Assembly (NCBI GenBank): GCA_038150465.1
Contig: JAYOTP010000005.1
Span: 36,480-100,479, forward strand
Origin: RFXV01 sp038150465
GTDB lineage: Bacteria > Bacteroidota > Bacteroidia > Flavobacteriales > Schleiferiaceae
DNA length: 64,000 bases
Reading direction: 5' to 3'
A program made the translations under genes and the position numbers. Within the stretch, counting starts at the first letter, position 1, and the number at the start of each line of letters is the position of its first letter. This document shows, one piece after another, positions 1 to 7,853 of the stretch. Under the pieces are notes generated by a model. It was not told where the DNA came from, made no database searches, and saw only the letters and a list, made by a program, of their open reading frames with translations.

Positions 1-1956
1 GGTTACCCCATTTACGCAGACCTGTTTCTCAAGCATGGAGCTGTGACCCAGCTGCCCAGCACGCTCAACAATCCCTGTTTGCAGAGCCCACCTGACCTAT
101 GCACGGAGTTCACGGTCTATTCCGGTACCATGAACCTGCCTCCAGCCAATGGCGGTTATTTACTTGCGCACCAAAGATGCTGCCGCAACAACACGGTCAA
201 CAATGTGCCGAATTCAGGTGTCTGGGGAAATACCTTCACTACCACGATTCCCTCCAACGATGCCTGCAACAGCAGCCCCCACTTCACCGATCATCCTCCG
301 GTGGTGATGTGTCAGAACGATCAATTGAATTTCGATCATTCGGCTGTAGACCAGGATGGTGACAGTTTGTATTACCGGCTCTGCAACGCATTCCACGGGG
401 GCAACCAGCAGGTGCCCACTCCATATCCGCTCGTGCCGCCTCCCTACACGACCATTCCGTATACGGCCGGCCTGAATGCAACCTATCCCATCCCCTCATC
501 GCCGCCAATATCCATCGATCCGCAGACGGGTCTTTTGACCGGTCAGCCCACTGTCCAGGGGCAATATCTATTCACGGTCTGCGTGGAAGAATACGATCAG
601 GGAGCGCTCATGAGTACGGTCCGGAGAGACTTTCAGATCAATGTGGCCAATTGCCAGGGGAATGTGGTCAGCCGTGTGACCTCTCAGATCCAGTTGTCCG
701 ATCCTGTTTTTTGCAATGGGCGGACCGTTTCCTTTGAGCACAGCAGTACAGGCGGTCAGAGTTTTCTCTGGGAATTCAACGATCCGGCCAATCCAAATGA
801 CACATCCACCCTGAGTTCACCCACCTTCACCTTCAGTGATACAGGTGTTTATACGGTCTACCTGATCGTCAATCCAAACACCCCCTGCGCCGATACAAGC
901 TTTGAGCGTTTTGAGTTGAGGTATCCGCTGGAACCAGAGATCCAGATTTCCGGTCAGCTGTGTCTCACAGATCAGAACATCCAACTGACAGCCAATGGCA
1001 ATTTCAGTTCTTTGGCCAGCTTCGAATGGACGGTGAATGGTCAAACTTGGACCGGTCAACAGATCGGTCTTTCCCCATTGACAGGCATCGGCCCACATGC
1101 GGTGAGGCTTCGGGTGGAAGACTTCAACTGCATCGCTGAGGACAGCACCGAATTCACGCTGCGGACCAAGCCGGGCATCTTTGGGAACCTTGCGCCACTG
1201 TCGGGCTGTGCGCCTTTGGAAGTACTGATGGACGACAGTTCGTCATCTGAACCCTGGACGCGCCATCGATGGGATTTTGGTGATGGTCAATTTTCGGATC
1301 TCCCCACTCCTTTGCATACCTACCAGCAGGCTGGCGTATATACGGTCACCCATTCAGTTTGGAGCGATACAGCCTGCATTGACAGTGCCTTCAATCGGTA
1401 TGTTCAGCGGATCGATGTGCTGCCGGCTCCACGTGCGGGTTTATGGGTGGATACACAACGAGTGAGTATCTACGCTCCGCAGTTCGTACTTCGCGATTCC
1501 AGCAGTTCTGATGCCGTACAGTGGGGTACGATCATGGGCGATGGCACGGAATATACAGGCGAGCTTTATTGGGCGCATGCGTATGCGGATACGGGAACCT
1601 ACACCGTCAGTCATTGGGTGCTTGCGGCCAATGGATGTTCGGATACAGCGCTACGTACCCTTCGTGTAGATGCGGAATTCCACGTCTTCATTCCCAATGC
1701 TTTCCGCCCGAATGACGACGGAAGAAATGAGATCTTTAGGCCATACGGCGCCGACTGGCGAAAGATGGAGCTGACCATAACCGATCGCTGGGGCGGGGTC
1801 GTCTTCCGAACAACAGATCCATTGGCTGGCTGGAATGGCCGCAGGATGAATCAAGGGCAGTTGCTGCCGGAAGGCATCTATGCCTATAGGGTCCTTGTTT
1901 GGGGAAGAAGAGGCCACTTTGCCGAACGCATGGGAACGGTCATGCTCCTGCGCTAA
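1..1956 (+). CDS. PKD-repeat surface protein with gliding-motility C-terminal domain (5' end outside window)
   Basis: The reading frame is already open at base 1, so the gene starts to the left of the window; the GTG at 43 is only an internal codon. About 651 residues are visible. They include an Ig/cadherin-like stretch (around 150-215, with DPQTGLLTGQP) and then PKD-type repeats, the clearest being HRWDFGDGQ near residue 423. The last 90 residues contain FIPNAFRPNDDG, ITDRWGGVVF and GWNGR, which fit the CHU_C gliding motility-associated C-terminal domain, a T9SS type-B sorting signal. The product is therefore expected on the cell surface or released, perhaps as an adhesin; that role is inferred. 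Its stop codon overlaps the stop of the convergent MATE gene by 4 bases, leaving no room for a separate terminator. Confidence 0.88.
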   Translation, partial: GYPIYADLFLKHGAVTQLPSTLNNPCLQSPPDLCTEFTVYSGTMNLPPANGGYLLAHQRCCRNNTVNNVPNSGVWGNTFTTTIPSNDACNSSPHFTDHPPVVMCQNDQLNFDHSAVDQDGDSLYYRLCNAFHGGNQQVPTPYPLVPPPYTTIPYTAGLNATYPIPSSPPISIDPQTGLLTGQPTVQGQYLFTVCVEEYDQGALMSTVRRDFQINVANCQGNVVSRVTSQIQLSDPVFCNGRTVSFEHSSTGGQSFLWEFNDPANPNDTSTLSSPTFTFSDTGVYTVYLIVNPNTPCADTSFERFELRYPLEPEIQISGQLCLTDQNIQLTANGNFSSLASFEWTVNGQTWTGQQIGLSPLTGIGPHAVRLRVEDFNCIAEDSTEFTLRTKPGIFGNLAPLSGCAPLEVLMDDSSSSEPWTRHRWDFGDGQFSDLPTPLHTYQQAGVYTVTHSVWSDTACIDSAFNRYVQRIDVLPAPRAGLWVDTQRVSIYAPQFVLRDSSSSDAVQWGTIMGDGTEYTGELYWAHAYADTGTYTVSHWVLAANGCSDTALRTLRVDAEFHVFIPNAFRPNDDGRNEIFRPYGADWRKMELTITDRWGGVVFRTTDPLAGWNGRRMNQGQLLPEGIYAYRVLVWGRRGHFAERMGTVMLLR

Positions 1957-3302
1957 CCCAATTGTGCAGGCAGCGCTTTTCCGCTCAGGCTGTGGAATCT
2001 CCAGCCCAGAAAAAGGGCGGACAGGCTCAGGGCCAGGGCAAGTACGATCCAGATGCCGACAACGCCAGCGCCCATATGCAGTCCGATCAGCCAGGACGCT
2101 GGCAGGCTGAATCCCCAGTACACGGCAAAAGCGATCCAGGTAGGAATGCGTACATCTTCCATCCCACGAAGCAATCCAAGCGCCAGCGCCTGCAGCCCGT
2201 CTGAGAATTGAAAAAAGACAGCAACAAGCAGCAACTGAGCACTCAGTCCGATCACCGCGGCATCGTCCGAATAGAATGCGGGCAGCTGCTGACGGAATAC
2301 GGCAAAGATGAGCCCGGCAGTACCCATCAAGGCCAATACCAGAACGACAGCAGCAATTCCAGTCCTTCGGATGCCGATGGGGTCCTTTCTTCCCGCAGCA
2401 TTTCCCACCCGGACAGAGGCGGCTGCACCGATGCCTGAGGCGGCCATATAGCTGATCGAGGCGAGGCTGATGGCCACTTGATGTGCAGCCAGGGGCATGG
2501 CTCCGATCGTTCCGATCAGAATGGCTGCAGCGGCAAATGCTCCGACCTCAAATAGGTATTGAAGGCCGGTCGGGATGCCAATGGACAGAATTCGGCGAAT
2601 GCGCTCCCATTCGATCCGCCTTGGCAGGAGATCGACTCGGTATTGCGCATAGTTCGGATGTAGAAGAAGATAGAGGAACAGACCGAACAACATGATGATG
2701 CGTGAGATCAAGGTTGCATAACCAGCACCCATGATGCCGAGCTCGGGAAAGCCCCATTTGCCAAAGATCAAAAGGTAGTTCAGCAAGACATTCAGCAGAT
2801 TGGCTCCCAAACTGATGTACATGGCCGGTCGTGTATCGGAAAGTCCTTCAGCGAATTGTTTCAGACTCAGAAAGAGCATGAAGGGGAGGATGCTGGCGAT
2901 CAAAATGCCCAAATACGGCAGGGCGAGTTCGAGTACCTCTTCCTGTTGTCCGGAGTAGGCGATCAGCGGACGCAGCAGAAAGAGCAGGGTCATCAATATC
3001 ACTCCCATGAGCCCATTGATCAGAATTCCTTGAGAGAGCAGTCTGCCAAGTCGCTGGAGATCACTTTGTCCGTGCGCATTGGCCACCAGTGGGGTCACCC
3101 CATAAGCGACACCTATGCCGAAGACCAGAGGCAAGATGAAAATGGAGTTTGCCAGAGAGGCTGCAGCAAGTGGAATGGTACCGGTCTGGCCGATCATGGC
3201 ACTGTCGGCAACTCCTACGGTCACGTGCCCCAACTGTCCGAGGACGACGGGCCAGGCGATCTTGAGAAGCTGGAAGATCTCCTTCCTGAACAAGGGATTC
3301 AC
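1953..3302 (-). CDS. MATE family multidrug/Na+ efflux transporter
   Basis: The 449-residue hydrophobic protein has the MATE layout of two six-helix halves. The N-terminal signature is WPVVLGQLGHVTVGVADSAM, and a second half begins near residue 230 (IGIPTGLQYLFEVGAF). MATE proteins export cationic drugs or metabolites in exchange for Na+ or H+ across the inner membrane. The substrate cannot be read from the sequence. The start is GTG, and its first bases form the stop of the upstream acidic protein (GTGA overlap at 3299-3302), so the two are translationally coupled. The length is normal for the family. Confidence 0.93.
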   Translation of the reverse strand: MNPLFRKEIFQLLKIAWPVVLGQLGHVTVGVADSAMIGQTGTIPLAAASLANSIFILPLVFGIGVAYGVTPLVANAHGQSDLQRLGRLLSQGILINGLMGVILMTLLFLLRPLIAYSGQQEEVLELALPYLGILIASILPFMLFLSLKQFAEGLSDTRPAMYISLGANLLNVLLNYLLIFGKWGFPELGIMGAGYATLISRIIMLFGLFLYLLLHPNYAQYRVDLLPRRIEWERIRRILSIGIPTGLQYLFEVGAFAAAAILIGTIGAMPLAAHQVAISLASISYMAASGIGAAASVRVGNAAGRKDPIGIRRTGIAAVVLVLALMGTAGLIFAVFRQQLPAFYSDDAAVIGLSAQLLLVAVFFQFSDGLQALALGLLRGMEDVRIPTWIAFAVYWGFSLPASWLIGLHMGAGVVGIWIVLALALSLSALFLGWRFHSLSGKALPAQLG

Positions 3303-3532
3303 TCCTCCTCTTCCTCGTAGCGGTCCAACTCACGTTCGTAGAACCGGATGGCTTCTTGCACGAGTTGTGCGGCCTCATCTGCCAATTCTTCTCCCTCGTC
3401 TTCCACATCGTCAAAAAACACCACTTCATCGGTGTCCAGATCGAGAACGAATCGGGGGAACTCTGTGTGCAATACAAATACCTTTTCAGGTACATCGGTA
3501 TTGTCTCCCATCAGGAATTTAGGCAGCATCAT
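3299..3532 (-). CDS. Small acidic conserved protein coupled to the MATE gene
   Basis: This is a 77-residue soluble protein, MMLPKFLMGDNTD at the N-terminus, with a very acidic C-terminal helix ending in EEEEE. The frame is open further upstream to an ATG at 3568. However, a perfect -7 box (TACCTTTG, 3545-3552) lies inside that extension, so initiation at 3532 or 3529 is preferred. From memory, similar short MLPKFLMGDNT-type proteins are widespread in Bacteroidota, with no known function. There is no signal peptide or membrane segment. The 4-base overlap with the transporter suggests co-expression, but a functional link is only inferred. Confidence 0.75.
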   Translation of the reverse strand: MMLPKFLMGDNTDVPEKVFVLHTEFPRFVLDLDTDEVVFFDDVEDEGEELADEAAQLVQEAIRFYERELDRYEEEEE

Positions 3533-3544
3533 GCAAACTTTGTT

Positions 3545-3552
3545 CAAAGGTA
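3545..3552 (-). promoter_or_regulatory. Bacteroidota -7 box for the acidic protein/MATE operon
   Basis: TACCTTTG on the minus strand matches TAnnTTTG exactly, 12 bases before the ATG at 3532. It would place the transcript start inside the longer version of the reading frame, which is why the short start was chosen. Confidence 0.65.
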
Positions 3553-3578
3553 CGTGCTCCGATTGCACAGCAGACCGA

Positions 3579-3586
3579 TATTTTTG
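3579..3586 (+). promoter_or_regulatory. Bacteroidota -7 box for tsaE-ald (near-leaderless)
   Basis: TATTTTTG matches TAnnTTTG. It ends only 5 bases before the tsaE ATG, so a transcript from it would have almost no 5' leader. It is divergent from the box at 3545-3552. Confidence 0.5.
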
Positions 3587-3591
3587 CAGTT

Positions 3592-4011
3592 ATGCACCAC
3601 GGCTTTTCTGTTTCCTCGCCTGAAGGATACCGCGATCCGATCCGTCTGCTCATCGACCGTTGCCGCCCGGGACCTGTGCATCTGAACGGCCCGATGGGTG
3701 CGGGCAAGACCACCTTTACAGCTATGTTCTTCAAGGAACTCGGCGTTCGGGATGCCGTGAGCAGCCCCACCTTTTCCCTGATCCAGGAATACCTTGGGAA
3801 TGAAGGTCGGCGTCTGGTGCACATGGACCTCTACAGGCTCAAGGATGAGCAGGAGGCTTTTGCCATTGGACTGGAAGACTATCTTTATTCGGGCGATTGG
3901 TGTTTGATCGAATGGGCGGACCGGATTCCGTCCGGCTTGGATGAATGCAGTTGTCGTATCGACTGGTCCTTGAACGGGGAGCAGCGAGAATTAACCATGG
4001 AAATGCCATGA
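3592..4011 (+). CDS. tsaE: tRNA threonylcarbamoyladenosine biosynthesis ATPase TsaE
   Basis: The 139-residue P-loop protein carries the TsaE motifs in order: Walker A GPMGAGKTTF (about residues 33-42), SSPTFSLIQEY, HMDLYRL, and WCLIEWADRI. TsaE works with TsaB and TsaD in the cytoplasm to transfer threonylcarbamoyl to A37 of tRNAs that read ANN codons. The length is typical. The stop overlaps the alanine dehydrogenase ATG (ATGA, 4008-4011), so the two genes form one transcription unit. The ATG at 3592 is the only good start and sits unusually close to the promoter box. Confidence 0.95.
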   Translation: MHHGFSVSSPEGYRDPIRLLIDRCRPGPVHLNGPMGAGKTTFTAMFFKELGVRDAVSSPTFSLIQEYLGNEGRRLVHMDLYRLKDEQEAFAIGLEDYLYSGDWCLIEWADRIPSGLDECSCRIDWSLNGEQRELTMEMP

Positions 4012-5216
4012 GCCAAACGGGGTACATCGATCCATCTCTGTACAGTCTTCTTCCTCAGGAAGAGGTCTTGGAGGTGGAACACAAAGCAGGGCAATTGTTC
4101 ATCGGCATTCCCCGCGAAACCTGCATGCAGGAAAAGCGCGTGGCGCTGACCCCCGAATCGGTGAACCGCCTGTGCGCTCAGGGTCATCGGGTGCATGTGG
4201 AAACCGATGCAGGTAAGGACGCCCGTTTTACGGACCGTGATTTCAGCGAGGCTGGCGCACAGATCGAGCAGGGGCCGGATAAGATCTACGAAGCGGACAT
4301 CATTTTGAAGGTCGAACCGCCAAGCCCGGAAGAGATCGAACGGATGAAGCCCAAGCAGACACTGATCAGTGCCCTTCAGTTGCGCATGCGCGACAAGGCC
4401 TATTTCGAGGCGCTCAGTGCCAAAAAGATCACTGCTCTTTCGTTCGAAGGCATTCAGGACGAGTCGGGGATCGCACCCATCGTTCGTTCCATGAGCGAGA
4501 TCGCAGGCGGCACTTCCATTCTGATAGCGGCCGAATTGATGAACAATCTGAAAGGAGGCAGCGGAAGATTACTCGGTGGCGTCAGCGGCGTCCCTGCTGC
4601 TTCTGTGGCCATCCTGGGCGCTGGAACAGTGGGCACTTATGCTGCCAAAACGGCCTTGGGTCTCGGGGCTCAGGTCATGGTGTTCGACGGATCTCTCTCG
4701 CGGCTCCGCCGGCTCCAAGAGGCTGTACAGCATCCGCTAAATACAAGCATCATGCAGCCGAGCCATCTGCGCACGGCTTTGGGCTACTGTGATGTGGCCA
4801 TCGGAGCGGTTCGCAGCCAGAAGGGCCGAACGCCTTGCATGGTGAGTGAGGAAATGGTCCAGCAGATGAAAGCGGGATCCGTCATCGTGGATGTGAGCAT
4901 CGATCAGGGTGGCGTCTTTGAAAGCTCGCGGCCCACAGACCACGATCGTCCGACCTTCGAGGAGCATGGGATCGTGCACTATTGTGTGCCCAATATTCCG
5001 TCTCGCGTCAGCAGAACAGCGAGTGCAGCCTTGAGCAATGTGCTGGGGCCCTTATTGGATGAGGTCGGTCAGTCTGGCGGCCTGGAAGAGTTGCTTCGCA
5101 GGCGTAAAGGTGTGCGTTCGGGATTGTATCTCTATAATGGTGTCCTGACCTCCAAAGTGCTGGGCGAATATTACGGCCTCTCCTATTCAGAGGCGGACCT
5201 CTTCTTTGGTTCCTGA
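4008..5216 (+). CDS. ald: Alanine dehydrogenase
   Basis: The start at 4008 is chosen because its ATG overlaps the tsaE stop; the longer frame from 3945 would read through tsaE. The 402-residue protein has a short N-terminal extension (IDPSLYSLLPQEEVLEV) that I associate with Bacteroidota members. The AlaDh/PNT N-domain follows, with GIPRETCMQEKRVALTPESV, and then the NAD-binding Rossmann segment AILGAGTVGTYAAKTALGLG near residue 205. The enzyme interconverts alanine and pyruvate plus ammonia using NAD. A role in alanine catabolism or nitrogen balance is inferred from the family. Confidence 0.9.
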   Translation: MSQTGYIDPSLYSLLPQEEVLEVEHKAGQLFIGIPRETCMQEKRVALTPESVNRLCAQGHRVHVETDAGKDARFTDRDFSEAGAQIEQGPDKIYEADIILKVEPPSPEEIERMKPKQTLISALQLRMRDKAYFEALSAKKITALSFEGIQDESGIAPIVRSMSEIAGGTSILIAAELMNNLKGGSGRLLGGVSGVPAASVAILGAGTVGTYAAKTALGLGAQVMVFDGSLSRLRRLQEAVQHPLNTSIMQPSHLRTALGYCDVAIGAVRSQKGRTPCMVSEEMVQQMKAGSVIVDVSIDQGGVFESSRPTDHDRPTFEEHGIVHYCVPNIPSRVSRTASAALSNVLGPLLDEVGQSGGLEELLRRRKGVRSGLYLYNGVLTSKVLGEYYGLSYSEADLFFGS

Positions 5217-5217
5217 T

Positions 5218-5571
5218 ATGGGTTTTCTCCGCCGATTCGTATGGTATTTATTGGGTGTGGGCCTGGGTATCCTCATGGTCTTTTTTTTGTTTGGAGACCG
5301 GGACATCCAGTGCGCTTATTTTCCCAATGACCGCGTCCTGTATGATTTCAGGAAAAAGGAGATCCTCATTGACCAGGAGCAAAAGAGGCAGATGGAAGAA
5401 CGCGCCATCGATTCGCTTTCCATCGACCAAATGCTTTGGCATGGCACAGTGGACTTTGAGCGGAGCCAGGTGGATCTGGACAGTTGCAAGGAATACTGGA
5501 TCAGCCATGAGGGCTGGTCAGCCCGCTGGCGCAACTGCGCCCACAGCCTTCAGCTGCTGGAGATCGAATAG
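5218..5571 (+). CDS. Small membrane-anchored protein, DUF4258-like
   Basis: This 117-residue protein has one N-terminal membrane helix (FVWYLLGVGLGILMVFFLFG, residues 7-26) followed by a soluble domain with FPNDRVLYDFRKKEI and an ISHEGWSARWRN end. The layout resembles the Bacteroidota proteins carrying DUF4258, but the assignment rests on recall of the pattern only. The ATG at 5218 begins 1 base after the ald stop, so it is the third gene of the tsaE-ald unit. No catalytic motif is visible and the function is unknown. Confidence 0.7.
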   Translation: MGFLRRFVWYLLGVGLGILMVFFLFGDRDIQCAYFPNDRVLYDFRKKEILIDQEQKRQMEERAIDSLSIDQMLWHGTVDFERSQVDLDSCKEYWISHEGWSARWRNCAHSLQLLEIE

Positions 5572-5575
5572 ATCC

Positions 5576-6736
5576 TTAGCCCTTTCTCCGGCGCAATTCT
5601 TCAGAGATCAGCTGCAGCTCTCTGCCCGATTGACCACCCACTGAAGTGTTCTCCTCTGCCCGTCGGATCAGATAGGGCATCACCTCCTGAATGGGCCCAA
5701 AAGGCAGGTATTTCACCACTTGAAAACCGGCGGCGGCCAGATTGAAACTGATGTGGTCGCTCATTCCGTACAGCTGAGAGAAATAGACCCTTTTGCTGTC
5801 CTTTTGTCCATTGCTTGTCAGCAGATCGGCCAGTAACTGCGCACTTTCCTCGTTGTGCGATCCTGCAACCAGCGCATACCGGTCCAGGCGATCTGCTATG
5901 AATGCACAGGCCTCGTTGTAGTCCCGGTCCGTGGCGGCTTTGTCCGGCTGAATGGGCGAAGGGATCCCCCTTTCCCGGGCACGTTGCCTTTCTTTTTCCA
6001 TGTAGGCTCCGCGTACGATCTTCAGACCGATGTGAAAGCCATCGCGCGCGCTGATGCTGTCGATTTCTTTGAGGTATTCCAGCCGATCGTGCCGGTACAT
6101 TTGGAGCGTATTGAAAACGATGGGCCGCTCCTGATTGAAGGTGCGCATCATCTCCAGGCACAGATCGTCCATGGCCTTTTGCATCCAACTTTCCTCTGCG
6201 TCGAACATCAAAGGGATGTTGGCTTGTTGTGCAGCTGCACACAAACTTCGGATGCGTTCCTTGGCCCTCGCCCACTGCTTTTCCTGTTCAGCATTTAAAG
6301 TTTGTCCTGCTGAAACAGCTGTCCAGATCGCACTTGGGCCGAGTCCTGAAGGCTTGAAAACAGCCAGGGGAACTCCGGGATGTTCCCGCGCATACTCGAT
6401 GGTGCGCAAGATGATCGAATGTGTGCGGTCCAGATCTTCCTCACCATATTTCCCTTCCGCACTGTAATCGAGGATGGACTGAACCCCTCGGTCGTGCATG
6501 CGCTCAATGACCGCTGTGCACGATTGGATGCTTTCCCCTCCGCAGAATTGCCGAAATACGGTTCTTCGGATGAGTCCGTTGATGGGCAGTCCTGCACGAA
6601 GGGCCCATAGTGCCCATTTGGATCCAAAGCGGACCAGACGAGGATTCGAGATGGACGAAAACAGAAAGCGGGCGCTTTTCAACTCCTCGTCACTGCGGAG
6701 TTTGAAGGCCAGTTCGGTGTTCTGAAAGTTCAGCAT
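5576..6736 (-). CDS. Proline dehydrogenase (FAD-dependent)
   Basis: The 386-residue protein starts at MLNFQNTELAFKLRSDEEL. The frame extends upstream to 6826, but the -7 box at 6760-6767 excludes that longer form. PRODH barrel motifs are visible: FKPSGLGPS, PLMFDAEESWMQ, RPIVFNTLQMYR, GLKIVRGAYMEKER, and a late SQLYGMSDHISF and KYLPFGPIQEVMPYLIRRAEEN. It oxidises proline to pyrroline-5-carboxylate and passes electrons to quinone. It is a stand-alone PRODH, not a PutA fusion, and no P5C dehydrogenase is adjacent. The R-R-x-E-E-N C-terminus is the substrate-binding signature of the family. Confidence 0.93.
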   Translation of the reverse strand: MLNFQNTELAFKLRSDEELKSARFLFSSISNPRLVRFGSKWALWALRAGLPINGLIRRTVFRQFCGGESIQSCTAVIERMHDRGVQSILDYSAEGKYGEEDLDRTHSIILRTIEYAREHPGVPLAVFKPSGLGPSAIWTAVSAGQTLNAEQEKQWARAKERIRSLCAAAQQANIPLMFDAEESWMQKAMDDLCLEMMRTFNQERPIVFNTLQMYRHDRLEYLKEIDSISARDGFHIGLKIVRGAYMEKERQRARERGIPSPIQPDKAATDRDYNEACAFIADRLDRYALVAGSHNEESAQLLADLLTSNGQKDSKRVYFSQLYGMSDHISFNLAAAGFQVVKYLPFGPIQEVMPYLIRRAEENTSVGGQSGRELQLISEELRRRKG

Positions 6737-6759
6737 GGAGCGCAGGGGTGGAGGGCATA

Positions 6760-6767
6760 CAAAGATA
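6760..6767 (-). promoter_or_regulatory. Bacteroidota -7 box for proline dehydrogenase
   Basis: TATCTTTG on the minus strand is an exact TAnnTTTG match, 23 bases before the ATG at 6736. A TTTG (complement of 6791-6794) lies 23 bases upstream and could serve as the -33 element. The divergent aroB box is only 10 bases away. Confidence 0.65.
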
Positions 6768-6777
6768 GAACGCGAGC

Positions 6778-6785
6778 TACCTTTG
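6778..6785 (+). promoter_or_regulatory. Bacteroidota -7 box for aroB-aroA
   Basis: TACCTTTG, an exact TAnnTTTG match, lies inside the longest open frame of aroB and 18 bases before an in-frame TTG at 6804. This implies that the ATG at 6735 is not used. Confidence 0.65.
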
Positions 6786-6803
6786 TGCGACAAAATCAAG
6801 CAC

Positions 6804-7853
6804 TTGTCTGATTCATCTCCAAGCATTTTTGCAGGCCCCGGAGCCTTGGCTCGCTTCGATGACTGGCTCGGTGAATCAGCATCTGACTACAGCGCCATCT
6901 ATTTCCTGGTCGACGCCAATACGGCAGAGCATTGCCTCGTGCGATTGGCCGCCTCTTTGGAGCAATTGCCTGAATTTGAGATGCTGGAGATCCCGGCGGG
7001 CGAAGAGCAAAAATCGTGGGAGGTCGCTGGTCAATTGCTTGCCGCGCTGGCAGAACTTGGAGCCGACCGCCGGGCATTGCTCATCGCGTTGGGTGGAGGC
7101 GTGGTCACAGACCTCGGAGGATTTGTTGCCTCGATCTACAAGCGCGGTATCGACCATGTGCTGGTGCCGACATCGCTGCTGGGCATGACCGATGCGGCCA
7201 TAGGCGGTAAAAATGGCGTGGACCTCGATGGAGCGAAAAATCTGGCCGGAGTCTTTCGCCATCCAAGGGCATTGGTCGTGTGGCCTGATTTCCTGGATAC
7301 GCTGCCAGAAGAATCTATTCTGGATGGCAGAGCCGAAAGCATCAAGCACGGACTGATCGCAGACGCGGCTTTTTGGGAAGAGCTCAAAAGGGGGGAGGAA
7401 GCATGGACAGCTGCCCAGGTCGAACGGTCCATGGCCATCAAGACAGAGATATGTGCGGAGGATATGCTGGAGCGGGGTAAACGGAAGCTTTTGAATTTTG
7501 GCCACACGGTGGGCCATGCCCTCGAGTCCCATATGCTGCAAAGTGGAGCGCCCTGGGGTCACGGACGTTGTGTGGCTGCGGGGATGTGCGTAGAGATCGA
7601 ATTGTCTGTGGAATTGCTGGGTTTCCCTGTCTTGAAGCGGGATGAGGTGAACAATTACCTGATCGATCACTTTGGACTGAGCGAACTGAAGGAGATGACT
7701 TTTTCGCAGTGGCGTTCGTGGCTGAGCTACGATAAAAAGAATGCAGAAGGTCAGTGGAGATTCGTGCTGCTGAAGGATTTGGGAGAAGCCAAATACGATC
7801 AGCCCGTCACACCCGAACAATTGGATCGGGCCTGGACAAAGGCCTTCCAATGA
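6804..7853 (+). CDS. aroB: 3-dehydroquinate synthase
   Basis: AroB motifs are clear: GGGVVTDLGGFVASIYKRG, VPTSLLGMTDAAIGGKNGVD, GAKNLAGVF, and the metal-binding region LLNFGHTVGHALE with HGRCVAAGM. It converts DAHP to 3-dehydroquinate, the second shikimate pathway step, using NAD and a divalent metal. The frame is open to an ATG at 6735. The -7 box at 6778-6785 falls inside that extension, so the TTG at 6804 (giving MSDSSPSIFAGPGAL, 349 residues) is the better start. The stop overlaps the aroA ATG (ATGA at 7850-7853), giving a coupled two-gene shikimate operon. Confidence 0.93.
   Translation: MSDSSPSIFAGPGALARFDDWLGESASDYSAIYFLVDANTAEHCLVRLAASLEQLPEFEMLEIPAGEEQKSWEVAGQLLAALAELGADRRALLIALGGGVVTDLGGFVASIYKRGIDHVLVPTSLLGMTDAAIGGKNGVDLDGAKNLAGVFRHPRALVVWPDFLDTLPEESILDGRAESIKHGLIADAAFWEELKRGEEAWTAAQVERSMAIKTEICAEDMLERGKRKLLNFGHTVGHALESHMLQSGAPWGHGRCVAAGMCVEIELSVELLGFPVLKRDEVNNYLIDHFGLSELKEMTFSQWRSWLSYDKKNAEGQWRFVLLKDLGEAKYDQPVTPEQLDRAWTKAFQ

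Noticed and set aside
4008..5571. A new metabolic island around alanine dehydrogenase
   Set aside because: tsaE-ald-DUF4258 is a simple overlap-coupled run of conserved genes with no sign of transfer.
6876..7850. 324-residue open frame on the minus strand opposite aroB
   Set aside because: It lies entirely antisense to aroB, has low-complexity His/Gln/Leu content and no motif; it is a by-product of aroB codon use.
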